Shown here piece by piece: positions 35,557 to 44,588 of a stretch of DNA of 64,000 nucleotides. The notes beneath the pieces are model-generated. The model was not told the origin of the DNA. It searched no databases and worked only from the letters and a program-made list of their open reading frames with translations. Numbering within the stretch: position 1 is the first letter of the stretch; each line of letters begins with the position of its first letter. The position numbers and the translations under genes were made by a program. The DNA comes from Bifidobacterium asteroides (GTDB lineage Bacteria > Actinomycetota > Actinomycetes > Actinomycetales > Bifidobacteriaceae), in NCBI RefSeq assembly GCF_019469425.1, contig NZ_CP048272.1:2108001-2172000 (forward strand), given 5' to 3'.

Positions 35557-36237
35557 TCAACGGCGCCGCATCGATCTGTTTATGTCGGCCATGCCCTTCT
35601 GAATAGCCTGCGTCTGCTCGGCCTGTGCGGCCAAAGCACGCCTAGACTGTTCAGCCTGAGCTTCCATGTTCTTCTGCATCTGTCGCTGCTGCTGCTCAAA
35701 GCCACGGGCATTGTCATCAAGACTCTTTAGGAACAGATCATCAATCTTCTTGAAAAGACCCGTAGCAGGCGAGTGCAGTGTCTCAGCATGTCCAATAGAG
35801 TCGACGAAGCCATCGAAGAATCCATTCCATTCAGCGAGTAGATTGGCAGACTTGTTTGCATCAATCTTCTTGAAAACGAAGTGGCAAATTATGCCAGCGA
35901 TGACCATTATGAATCCAAGAACGCGAAGTTTCTCATTAACAACGCACAGGAGCCCTAGTATAATCAACGCAATTTTGACGAGTAGGAAGATAATATGTTG
36001 AGTTTTCAGTTTCTTCTCTTCTGCTTCAATTGCAGAACGCTTATCGGGAAGTTGCTGGTTGAAAGAGGTATTCAGATTAGTCAGCTGCTGCGAAAAGTCA
36101 TCAGGTAAAATCCTGTCCGGCCCTTCCAAATTAGCCGTACGGATCATGCTCAACTGATTTTTGGCATTGCCATAAGCAACATTGACATCGTCGCTGTGAT
36201 CAAAACCAAGAGCAACAATATTTTCTTTGTATCCCAT
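35557..36237 (-). CDS. Membrane-hairpin coiled-coil protein, first gene of the SPFH operon
   Basis: A 226-residue protein of unknown family. A soluble, helix-rich N-terminal part (1-75) is followed by two adjacent hydrophobic segments (about 80-100 and 104-122). The C-terminus is a glutamine/alanine-rich coiled coil (FEQQQRQMQKNMEAQAEQSR and on to AEQTQAIQKGMADIN). AAGGAG precedes the ATG at 36237. It heads the operon, 72 nt downstream of an 11-nt G tract. The coiled coil may contact the SPFH protein. Confidence 0.78.
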   Translation of the reverse strand: MGYKENIVALGFDHSDDVNVAYGNAKNQLSMIRTANLEGPDRILPDDFSQQLTNLNTSFNQQLPDKRSAIEAEEKKLKTQHIIFLLVKIALIILGLLCVVNEKLRVLGFIMVIAGIICHFVFKKIDANKSANLLAEWNGFFDGFVDSIGHAETLHSPATGLFKKIDDLFLKSLDDNARGFEQQQRQMQKNMEAQAEQSRRALAAQAEQTQAIQKGMADINRSMRRR

Positions 36238-36308
36238 TCTTCAGTCTCCTTGATTTGGATAAACATCAGGGAGGAGAATGCATGAATTATGGCTTAGCTT
36301 ATGGCCTA

Positions 36309-36319
36309 CCCCCCCCCCC
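36309..36319. repeat. Homopolymer tract, 11 C (11 G upstream of the SPFH operon)
   Basis: Read on the minus strand, 11 G lie 72 nt before the start codon of the SPFH operon. A CATAAT hexamer 17 nt downstream of the tract could be a -10 box, which would put the tract at the -35 position. Length changes there could switch transcription. Confidence 0.85.
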
Positions 36320-36686
36320 GCAATACGGGCAGGGCATTAAACAAACCTTTAGCGAAAGCAGACATCATTACCTCTTTCGTTCCCCTGCGATGTTCTTGAC
36401 AAGCTGACTATACCACTACATATACGACAGCAGTCAAGAAGTCCTGAAATGCGACCTCTTGAAACAACATATACAGGCCTCTTTTTTGTATCTGTCTGTC
36501 TTTAATTGATCGGGAATGCAAAACCACTGGATTCGAGGGCGCATCTACATTCTTCCGCACTGAAGAAAGCTGCGTGGTAAGCTGTATACTTATGACATTT
36601 TTGTGAAAACCGCTAAAGGAAGAGGCAGACAGGGAAATCACAAGGCGGAAAAGACGAACAACGGCCTGGTGGCCGGAGAAGGAATA

Positions 36687-38342
36687 ATGGCAGAGGACGA
36701 TATAATTTCGGCCGCGGACAGCGGTCAGCACGAGCAGAAACGGCGCGATAAGCACACAGCCAAGCAGATCAAAAAACAGCAGGCCGCAGCAAAACGCAAG
36801 GCCCGCAAACAGAACCCCCGGCAGCATCGGGGCTGGAGCGAGCGCCTGCACCTGACCGACATCAACGTGGTGGACAGATCCACCCTCAAGCGGGCCATCG
36901 CCGGCACCGTGGTCGGTAACTTTATGGAATGGTACGACGTGGGGGTCTACGGCTACCTGGCAGTCACCATCGGCCGCGTCTTCCTATCCAACGCATCCGA
37001 TGCCGTGCAACGGCTCTTCTCTTTGGGCGTCTTCGCTGTCACCTTCATCGCCCGTCCCCTGGGTGGCGTGGTCCTGGGCCAGCTGGGCGACAAGGTCGGC
37101 CGCCAGCGCATCCTGGCCTTCACCCTGCTGAGCATGTCAGCAGCCACCCTGCTGATCGGCCTCCTGCCCAGCTATGCGGCCGTCGGTCCCCTGGCACCCA
37201 TCCTGCTCATCCTGCTCAAACTGATCCAAGGGTTCTCTACAGGCGGCGAGTACGCGGGCGCCTCGACCATGGTCACCGAATACTCACCTGACCGGCATCG
37301 CGGCTTTTTCGCTTCCCTGCTGGATGTAGGATCCTACTTGGGCTACGCTTTCGGGGCTGCTTTGGTCTCCCTGCTGGAATTCTCCATTTCCCCTCAGGCC
37401 ATGCTGGCCTGGGGCTGGCGCATCCCCTTCATCATCGCTCTCCCACTGGCCGCCATCGCGGTCTACTTCCGGGCCAAGGTCCAGGACACGCCCGCCTTCC
37501 GCCAAGCTCAGGATGCCAGCGACGAGAAGACCAAGAGCCAGCACAAGGGCCTGTTGGATCTGATCCGGGGCTATTGGCGGGAGCTGCTCATGGCCTTCAT
37601 CCTGGTGGCAGCGGCCAACACCCTGAGCTATACGCTGACCGCCTACATGCCCACCTACCTGTCGGGCACCCTGCACTACAACACGGCCCAGGCCAACCTG
37701 CTCTCCCTGCCGGTCCTGCTTATGGTGGCCTGTTGCATCCCCATTACCGGAGCCCTTTCCGATCGCTTTGGCCGCAAGAAGGTGCTGTTCATGGGGGCGA
37801 TCACTGGACTCTGTCTGTCCCTGCCGGCCTTCCGACTGCTGGAGCATGAGACCACAGGTGCCGTCTTCGGTGGACTGGTCCTGCTGGCCATCCCGGTCAT
37901 CTTCTTCGTGGCCAATCTGGCCTCCACCCTGCCGGCACTCTTCCCCACTGCTTCCCGTTACGGCGGCATGGGACTGTCCTACAACCTGGCCGTAGCCGTC
38001 TTCGGCGGCACCGCGCCTGTCATCATGGAAGGGCTGGTGACCGCGACTGGCAAGTCCCTGGCACCTGCCTACTGGATCATGTTCACCTCGACCTGCGGTC
38101 TTGTTACCGTGCTCTTCCTGGCGGAGACCGCCCGGCGCCCCATGCCCGGCACCTTGCCTACTGTGCTCAACCGACAGGAGGCACGCGACTTGGTGGCAAC
38201 CCAGGACCGCAACCCCGACCTGGACGTGAAGACCATCATCAAGGATGCCGAAGAGAGCGGAGTGCGTAAGATGCCGAAAAAACTGGCTGCCGAAGTTATG
38301 AAAAAACTGGGCAGCAACAAATCGACTACTGGAACCAAATAA
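36687..38342 (+). CDS. MFS metabolite:H+ symporter (ProP-like)
   Basis: A 551-residue carrier of the MHS group, which imports osmolytes or carboxylates. The ATG at 36687 has GGAGAAGGA directly upstream; an in-frame GTG at 36603 lacks such a site. A basic N-terminal tail of about 70 residues (KRRDKHTAKQIKKQQAAAKR) is longer than usual. MHS marks: VVGNFMEWYDVGVYGYLA at helix 1, GQLGDKVGRQRIL between helices 2 and 3, QGFSTGGEYAGA in helix 4, and LSDRFGRKKVLF at the centre. Ends with a soluble Lys-rich tail. ProP-like use of betaine or proline is plausible; citrate or ketoglutarate carriers look similar. Confidence 0.87.
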   Translation: MAEDDIISAADSGQHEQKRRDKHTAKQIKKQQAAAKRKARKQNPRQHRGWSERLHLTDINVVDRSTLKRAIAGTVVGNFMEWYDVGVYGYLAVTIGRVFLSNASDAVQRLFSLGVFAVTFIARPLGGVVLGQLGDKVGRQRILAFTLLSMSAATLLIGLLPSYAAVGPLAPILLILLKLIQGFSTGGEYAGASTMVTEYSPDRHRGFFASLLDVGSYLGYAFGAALVSLLEFSISPQAMLAWGWRIPFIIALPLAAIAVYFRAKVQDTPAFRQAQDASDEKTKSQHKGLLDLIRGYWRELLMAFILVAAANTLSYTLTAYMPTYLSGTLHYNTAQANLLSLPVLLMVACCIPITGALSDRFGRKKVLFMGAITGLCLSLPAFRLLEHETTGAVFGGLVLLAIPVIFFVANLASTLPALFPTASRYGGMGLSYNLAVAVFGGTAPVIMEGLVTATGKSLAPAYWIMFTSTCGLVTVLFLAETARRPMPGTLPTVLNRQEARDLVATQDRNPDLDVKTIIKDAEESGVRKMPKKLAAEVMKKLGSNKSTTGTK

Positions 38343-38381
38343 AAGAGCGGAACAAGCTTCCTCTATCCTGATACAAAATGG

Positions 38382-38417
38382 ATTGTCGGCTCCGGAGACA
38401 GACCCGGAGCCGACAAT
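38382..38417. terminator. Bidirectional hairpin between convergent genes
   Basis: A perfect 14-bp stem (ATTGTCGGCTCCGG at 38382-38395, CCGGAGCCGACAAT at 38404-38417) with an 8-nt loop sits between the convergent MFS and GH31 genes. It should stop transcription from both sides. Confidence 0.85.
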
Positions 38418-38435
38418 CTATTAGTCTCAATAAGC

Positions 38436-41048
38436 TCAAGAACGCAACAGTATCTCAGTCAAAGCTGATTGAACCGACCGTGGCACTGCTGAAGTCACCC
38501 CCTGTTCGCCGCCAGGGAATCCAGCTTGCAGGGTATCCAAGCCCGCAAGCGCATCCACTCCTTGCCTGGACACCATATCTGCGAGCTGATCTTTAACTTC
38601 AAAAGAGATCTGAGCTTTCTTTAAGACCTCACTGGAGTCATTCATCACGGGGTTGCTGGCCAGTTCAGCCCGATCAGGCAATATCTCAACCTTAGAACCA
38701 ACTGGCACCCTACCTAGGTCAAGCCAGACTGTAAGTGTTGATTCGTCATACGTCGTTGCGACTCTCCTCTCGCTACCGTCAATCCGCACTTTGCAATCCG
38801 TAGGTGCCCAACCGCGTAAAGCTACTTCCCAATACCTCTGGGATGGCAAGGCTTCAGCGCATCCATTAACAGCATCTATCGTGACTACGCCGCCGGAAGA
38901 CCAGTTAAGGCGGATAGCAGTCCTTGCGGCACCCGCCTCCCGCTCAGCCTTGTCAAGATTAGGAGAAACAGGGAAACGTCCAGCATCCTCGATCAAGGTG
39001 AAGCAACCGTCTGCACCAGGGAAAACCATCAGGACCATCTGTTCGGGGTTGTCAGAAAGTGGATGGCAATCGGCCGATAGTCCATTCCTGGTGCCCGCCA
39101 CAAGTTTGCAACGCCCAACAGGATAGTTGTCAGGAGAGGAAACGCGCTCTTCACCCGGGGTTTCATAGGCAGACCCTAAAGGAATAATTCCCCCAGCTTT
39201 TGCCAAGATTGGCACCCTGTCGATTGTCCGCCACAGGCTCAACCTGCGACCTTGCGGATCCCTAGCTTGGTAATGACGACCGTCCAAGCAATCGAACCAG
39301 TCCCCTGAAGGCAGCCAGGTTAGGCTCTCCCCCATCCTGGTAATGACATCGACAGGCTGCGAGATCGGGGAAACCAGGATCTGGCTGCCAAACCAGTATT
39401 CGCCGGGAAACGCATAAGCATCCTCGCATTCTGGATCTTCCCAGTAAAGAGGCTGAACCAAGGGGAGCCCTTCGTATGCTGCCCGCCAGTTCATTGTATA
39501 GAGATAGGGTATTAGCGCCTGTCGTAAGCGCAAGGCGTTCTCCATAGCACCTCGGTAGGGCTGAGGATATTCCCAGGGCTCCTTCCCCTCAAAGGGCGAA
39601 GCTGATGAGTGCAGACGGTTGATGGGACTAAAGGTACCCAACTGATACCATCTGGCCTCCAGTTCGTCATCCCTACACCCTTTCATATGGCCGCCAATAT
39701 CATGACTCCACCAACCAAAACCGATGTTGCTGGCAGTCGCCGTGAAGTAAGGCTGGAACTTCATTGAATTCCAAGTAACTATGGTGTCGCCGGAGAATCC
39801 TATCGGGTACCGATGCGACCCAGGGCCGGCATACCTGGAAAGAATCAGGGGCCAATGACTGGAACGTGCACTGTCTAAGTAGTGGAAGTGATTAAGCATC
39901 CACAAAGGGTCCAGTCCCGGCACCCGAGTCACACCCCCCTGCTGCCAGTCCAGCCACCAAAAATCAACTCCCTGGGACTCCAGCTGATGATGCATTTTCA
40001 TGTAGGCCTTAAGGAAGCGGATGTTCGTGAGATCAAACATAATTGGATCTCCCTTGTCTGCATCCACCCCCAATGTCCATGCCATATCAGCATACGGCTC
40101 CTCAAATGCTCTAATCCCATCTCTGGGATGAACATTGAGAGAAACACGCAAATCCCTCTTATGAAGAGAACGGAGGAAACCCACAGGGTCCGGAATCAGC
40201 CATCGATTCCAAGTATACCCAGTCCATCCGGATCCGTACTTTGGATCAACCGAATCCGTCAAATGCCAATCCATGTCCATGACGGCAACGGTGAATGGTA
40301 ACCCAGATGCTCGGAAACGATCCATAAGACCTAGATACTCCGCTGAGGTATAGGGGTGGAAACGACTCCACCAGTTTCCAAGAGCCCACCTGGGAAGAAG
40401 TGGAACAGGTCCGGTTAACTGGTAAAAATCCGCTAGAGCCTCTCGATAACGATGGCCATAGGCAAACAAATAGATATCTGTCTCCTTGTTTTCCCTGGAG
40501 ATGATCCAATGACCATACGGGTCTTTCACCTCCCCAACTCGGTCAGTGCGAACAATAAGGTTCGAAGTTGAATCGTCCAGAATGGCCCACCCATCGCGGG
40601 ATATGACACCGTCTCCCAATGCGATCGAACCATCAGCCTCGTCAAGAGTTCTCGCTGTCCCATGCAGGTTATGCAGGGAATCATCACCGAAATGCCAAGT
40701 GTTGAACTGATTGGAGACCCCTTTCACCATGGCACTGAGCCCCTCCTTGGCAAAGGAGTTGTAATCATATTCCAGCCTTAGTGCTGGCGTATCAATGACA
40801 AGCTTTTCATCTCCTTTTATTATACGTGCATGGATTTGGTCAGGATCGGTGAAGTTTCTGTTGATTACGGTTTGAGTGGCCTGGTCTTCAAAGACCCCGT
40901 TCGCGGACCATTCCAGCCTGATCAGGGAATCGCTCAGGATCCCTATCCTCCAGTGATCCCCACAGATGGTCCACCTTGCATTCATGGTTGGCCTAAGCTT
41001 GTTATTAAACACAGAGAAGCCTCGATATGAGTCATCTATTCCCCGCAT
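38436..41048 (-). CDS. GH31 family glycosidase, large form
   Basis: An 870-residue cytosolic enzyme. The N-terminal beta-sandwich (1-230) leads into the barrel at PLLPRWALGNWWSRFHPY. The nucleophile aspartate is in DFWWLDWQQG and the acid/base aspartate in GFSGDTIVTW, followed by GFGWWSHDIGGH, all standard for GH31 with the WLDWQQG subtype. A C-terminal beta domain with a variable tail completes it. AAAGGA precedes the ATG. It is the last gene of the sugar operon with a binding protein and two permeases, so it probably hydrolyses the imported oligosaccharide. It differs clearly from the 689-residue GH31 at 26332. Substrate unknown. Confidence 0.9.
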   Translation of the reverse strand: MRGIDDSYRGFSVFNNKLRPTMNARWTICGDHWRIGILSDSLIRLEWSANGVFEDQATQTVINRNFTDPDQIHARIIKGDEKLVIDTPALRLEYDYNSFAKEGLSAMVKGVSNQFNTWHFGDDSLHNLHGTARTLDEADGSIALGDGVISRDGWAILDDSTSNLIVRTDRVGEVKDPYGHWIISRENKETDIYLFAYGHRYREALADFYQLTGPVPLLPRWALGNWWSRFHPYTSAEYLGLMDRFRASGLPFTVAVMDMDWHLTDSVDPKYGSGWTGYTWNRWLIPDPVGFLRSLHKRDLRVSLNVHPRDGIRAFEEPYADMAWTLGVDADKGDPIMFDLTNIRFLKAYMKMHHQLESQGVDFWWLDWQQGGVTRVPGLDPLWMLNHFHYLDSARSSHWPLILSRYAGPGSHRYPIGFSGDTIVTWNSMKFQPYFTATASNIGFGWWSHDIGGHMKGCRDDELEARWYQLGTFSPINRLHSSASPFEGKEPWEYPQPYRGAMENALRLRQALIPYLYTMNWRAAYEGLPLVQPLYWEDPECEDAYAFPGEYWFGSQILVSPISQPVDVITRMGESLTWLPSGDWFDCLDGRHYQARDPQGRRLSLWRTIDRVPILAKAGGIIPLGSAYETPGEERVSSPDNYPVGRCKLVAGTRNGLSADCHPLSDNPEQMVLMVFPGADGCFTLIEDAGRFPVSPNLDKAEREAGAARTAIRLNWSSGGVVTIDAVNGCAEALPSQRYWEVALRGWAPTDCKVRIDGSERRVATTYDESTLTVWLDLGRVPVGSKVEILPDRAELASNPVMNDSSEVLKKAQISFEVKDQLADMVSRQGVDALAGLDTLQAGFPGGEQGVTSAVPRSVQSALTEILLRS

Positions 41049-41154
41049 AGAATAATTCCTTTCTCTGTTTTGTCATATACAGACCCGCATCAAGAAAGCC
41101 TCCATGTAAGAAACTAGAAAAATGTTCCATTGAAGAGATCATCTTGACTATTGC

Positions 41155-41976
41155 TTACTTGCCGCTCCCACTGGCTACTCCAGCTATGAATTGCTTCTGG
41201 AAAACCACATACACCACCAGCACCGGGATAATGGCGATAGAAGTTGCAGCGAACAAGCCGCCGTAATCGGTCCCATATCGCCCACTGAACATTTTCAGTC
41301 CCACGGAGAGCAGCTGTTTCTTCTCATCGGTGATCATCAAGAACGGCCAGAGGTAATCCTCCCAATTCCAGAGGAAGGTAAATATGGCCAAAGCGGATAT
41401 GGAATTCCTGCTCATGGGCAGAATGATGCGGTGGAAAATTACCGTATCCCCGGCACCATCCAATTTGGCCGCTTCCACGATTTCATCCGGTATTCCCCCA
41501 ATCGATTGGCGGAAAAGGAAGACACCGAAAGCGTTGACAAGTCCCGGTGCCAGCAGAGCTTTGTAGGTATCCAGCCAACCAAACTTGGTCATCATCTCAT
41601 ATTGAGGAATGATGGTGACCGCCCACGGCACCATCATGGTGCTAAGCACAATACCGAATATCAAATTGCGCCCTCTGAACCTCATCTTCGAAAACACATA
41701 TCCCAATGCTGCGCTTGTGTAGATGATCACGACCGTCTTGAACGATGACACGAACAAAGAATTCAAAAAGAGACGAAGAAAATCGAACTTCTCTTGTATG
41801 CCACGGTAATTGCTCAGAGTTGTGGGCCTAGGGAAGACACCGCCTGACACTTTCACGATCTCGCTGTTGGGCGCAAATGACGAAATGAACATCCAAACAA
41901 AGGGGATGATTGTGATCAGAGCAAGGATGAAGAGCATCCCGGTCAGGATCCAGGACCACATTTTCCTTGCCCTCAT
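41155..41976 (-). CDS. ABC sugar permease, CUT1 (MalG-like)
   Basis: A 273-residue inner permease with six helices. The coupling EAA loop is EIVEAAKLDGAGDTVIFHRI, usual for MalG-type proteins. It overlaps the MalF-like gene by 4 nt. No ATPase is encoded in the cluster; CUT1 systems in bifidobacteria often share a distant MsmK-like ATPase. Confidence 0.92.
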   Translation of the reverse strand: MRARKMWSWILTGMLFILALITIIPFVWMFISSFAPNSEIVKVSGGVFPRPTTLSNYRGIQEKFDFLRLFLNSLFVSSFKTVVIIYTSAALGYVFSKMRFRGRNLIFGIVLSTMMVPWAVTIIPQYEMMTKFGWLDTYKALLAPGLVNAFGVFLFRQSIGGIPDEIVEAAKLDGAGDTVIFHRIILPMSRNSISALAIFTFLWNWEDYLWPFLMITDEKKQLLSVGLKMFSGRYGTDYGGLFAATSIAIIPVLVVYVVFQKQFIAGVASGSGK

Positions 41977-42896
41977 GATTCCTCCATATCCATGTCGCCT
42001 GAGGCCTTGAACATCAGAATCGTGAGCATTCCTGTCATGATAAAGAGAAGAACACTCATGGCCGAAGCCGTGCCGAACTTGTATTTCTGGAAGGCCTCAT
42101 CGAAGATGAGGTAGCTGATTGTGTATGTTTGCGTTCCGGGTCCACCGCCAGTCATGATCATGATCTGCACGTACGCCTGAAGATAGCTGATCAGGGAAGT
42201 GATGACGATGAAGAGAGTCATCGGCTTCAACAGTGGAAGCGTGATCTTCCAGAAAGTCTGCCAGGCATTGGCTCCATCAATCGCAGCGGCCTCGTATACG
42301 CTACTCGGCAAACTCATCAAAGCTCCCAGATAGAGTACGACTGCGTATCCGAAATCCTTCCATATTGTCATAATGATGACGGCCGGCAAGGCCCAGTTAG
42401 GATCCTTTAGCCAGTTGATGTCCAGTCCAAGGACCCGGTCGATCATGCCGAACTGCGGGTCAAACATCCAAACCCATACAAAGGCCACCGCCACCATGGG
42501 AGTAATGGTCGGCATATAGAAGAGACCGCGCAGCGTATCCTTGGCCTTGACCAGCTTCGAACTGAGCAAAAGCGCCAAGCCCAGACCGAGAACGATACGG
42601 AACACGACCGATACCAGGCAAAAGACAGCCGTGTTCCCTATGGACTTCCAAAACAGACCGTCGGAAAGCACCTGACGGAAATTATCAAAACCGACCCATT
42701 CATAGGTACCTATCAGTGGATTCCACTCATGCATGCTACCTGCGAATGCCTTGAATATCGGGTAGATCATGAACACGCTGAAATATACGACCAGAGCTGC
42801 AAGAGATACGTTTCTCATCGTGAACACACGACCGAGGCCCTTACCAGTCTGGATGGTCTTGCTGCCTGTGTGACTTGTTTTCGTCACTGCCTTCAT
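41973..42896 (-). CDS. ABC sugar permease, CUT1 (MalF-like)
   Basis: A 307-residue permease with six helices after a polar N-terminal stretch of about 30 residues. The EAA loop reads SVYEAAAIDGANAWQTFWKI. It forms a heterodimer with the overlapping MalG-like protein and serves the lipoprotein encoded 29 nt upstream. Confidence 0.92.
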   Translation of the reverse strand: MKAVTKTSHTGSKTIQTGKGLGRVFTMRNVSLAALVVYFSVFMIYPIFKAFAGSMHEWNPLIGTYEWVGFDNFRQVLSDGLFWKSIGNTAVFCLVSVVFRIVLGLGLALLLSSKLVKAKDTLRGLFYMPTITPMVAVAFVWVWMFDPQFGMIDRVLGLDINWLKDPNWALPAVIIMTIWKDFGYAVVLYLGALMSLPSSVYEAAAIDGANAWQTFWKITLPLLKPMTLFIVITSLISYLQAYVQIMIMTGGGPGTQTYTISYLIFDEAFQKYKFGTASAMSVLLFIMTGMLTILMFKASGDMDMEES

Positions 42897-42925
42897 AGCT
42901 GTGCCTTCCGACGTCCATTCATGGT

Positions 42926-44329
42926 CTATCGCCTTGCCTCCTCATAGAAGGCGTAGGCAGGCTCAAGGGATTTGAACCCGGTGCCTTTGATGTCTTTCTC
43001 CATCAAGGCCTGGGTCGAGTCCAGAGCGCTATCAATCGACTTATGGTTCTGGAAAACGTCCTGGAAAGACTTCTTGGCGCTTGATTCCATAGTTGAAGGT
43101 GTCGGTCCGGGCCAAATCAAACGGTCGATCCTCGGCTTGATAGCGGCCATGATCGGCATAGAAAGAATCTCTGGATCGTTCTGCAGAGATTTCTTAGCCG
43201 GGAACGAATTGAAGGCCTTTGCATCATCCTTGATGAACTTGTCATTGGCGAGGATGTACTTAAGAAAGTCCTGTGCCGCAACCTGCTGTTCTTTGGACTG
43301 GTTCTTGTTGACACCGGGGGTTGATTCTCCGTTGTAACGATCATAGGCAAAAGGCGTCTCTTCAGTGAACGTTGGGGTTGCGAAGACTCCGTATTCGATA
43401 TCCGGATACTTCTGCTTCAAAGTGCCAGCGAAGCCTCCCCACTGGTATACCATTGCTGTCTGCCCATTGCCGAAGCTCTGACCCATGTCCACACCGAACG
43501 CTGTTGAAGCCACCTTGTATTTGTCATACAGGTCCTTGATGAACTGCATGTTCTCTTTTGTTGTTTCATTTTTATAGTTGGGCTTCGTTCCTGAGGAATC
43601 AAACATGAGCTCGCCCTTTTGATAATTGAGCCCCTGCCAAAGACCGGGATAGCCCGCGCTTGCTTCGTCCCCATTGAGGTTAAAACCGGATTGCACCATC
43701 TTGGAACCATCCCATTTGGTGAGCTTTTGGGCGTCTGTAACTAACTGGTCCCAAGTCTTCGGAATGTCGGAATCGGTCAAGTTGGCTTCTTTCCAAAGCC
43801 TCTTGTTGTAATAGATATTCCCCGTGTTGATGACCGTATCGATGTAATAAGCCTTGCCTTTCTCAAGGTGGGCGGAGACCCCGGTGTAATCGGCTTTGAG
43901 CTTGTCTGCTGGTATGCCAATCGGGGCCATATAGGGCTTTAGGAGGGCATCTTGTGAATTATGGACAGCAAAGAGCACTGGCCCATTCTTGCCTTTTAAG
44001 GCCAGGGGCACCTTTGTCCAATAATCAGCCCAAGCAACATTCACAATTTTAAAGGTGACATTAGGGTGAATCTTCTGATAATCACGGGTCATAGAACTGA
44101 TAGGGTCCTGTTCCTTGTCGACCCAAGACCAGTATTCGAGCTGGATAGGCTTGCCTTTATTCACAAGGTGATTCGGGTCGTACTTGACATTCACTCCAAG
44201 AGTTTTCAATCCCTTGTCGGCTTTAGTGTCCGTCTGGCCTCCCCCCTGGCCACCCCCTGCGCCACATGCTGACAAAGCTATTATGCTAACGGTCGCAAAA
44301 AATGTAGCCAATATGCGTCTTTCTCGCAT
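42926..44329 (-). CDS. Sugar-binding lipoprotein of the CUT1 ABC system
   Basis: A 467-residue extracellular solute-binding protein. The signal peptide ends in the lipobox LSAC (Cys about residue 22), followed by a glycine-rich linker. Family 1 binding-protein features: PIQLEYWSWVDKEQDPISSM near the start, NIYYNKRLWKEANLTDSD in the hinge region, and GQTAMVYQWGGFAGTL. First gene of the operon with two permeases and a GH31 enzyme. The shape fits oligosaccharide uptake; the sugar is not deducible. A divergent LacI gene lies upstream. Confidence 0.93.
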   Translation of the reverse strand: MRERRILATFFATVSIIALSACGAGGGQGGGQTDTKADKGLKTLGVNVKYDPNHLVNKGKPIQLEYWSWVDKEQDPISSMTRDYQKIHPNVTFKIVNVAWADYWTKVPLALKGKNGPVLFAVHNSQDALLKPYMAPIGIPADKLKADYTGVSAHLEKGKAYYIDTVINTGNIYYNKRLWKEANLTDSDIPKTWDQLVTDAQKLTKWDGSKMVQSGFNLNGDEASAGYPGLWQGLNYQKGELMFDSSGTKPNYKNETTKENMQFIKDLYDKYKVASTAFGVDMGQSFGNGQTAMVYQWGGFAGTLKQKYPDIEYGVFATPTFTEETPFAYDRYNGESTPGVNKNQSKEQQVAAQDFLKYILANDKFIKDDAKAFNSFPAKKSLQNDPEILSMPIMAAIKPRIDRLIWPGPTPSTMESSAKKSFQDVFQNHKSIDSALDSTQALMEKDIKGTGFKSLEPAYAFYEEARR

Positions 44330-44345
44330 TGTTTTTCCTACCTCC

Positions 44346-44366
44346 TTGTAAGATATTTACTTGCAA
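44346..44366. promoter_or_regulatory. Imperfect palindrome upstream of the sugar-binding protein
   Basis: TTGTAAG (44346-44352) and CTTGCAA (44360-44366) form a 7-bp dyad with one mismatch around a 7-nt AT spacer, just upstream of the binding-protein start and within the divergent region of 259 nt. It is a candidate operator for the adjacent LacI regulator, though it lacks the central CG common in LacI sites. Confidence 0.35.
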
Positions 44367-44588
44367 AACCTATTGTATATCAAAGGAACAGTCTCTATGT
44401 TCAACTAGTCAGAATAAAAGGTCTATTAATGCGACCCTTAGCATTATTTAGCTATTTTTCTGAAAACAATTAACCTCTATTACACCCCATACGCGGCGTG
44501 TCGATCTAATCCATCTGCAAGCGAGGATAAAGTGGGCGATTGTTATACTTACAGAGTTGGTTACATTTTCTCCGCATTGAGGTGGCAA

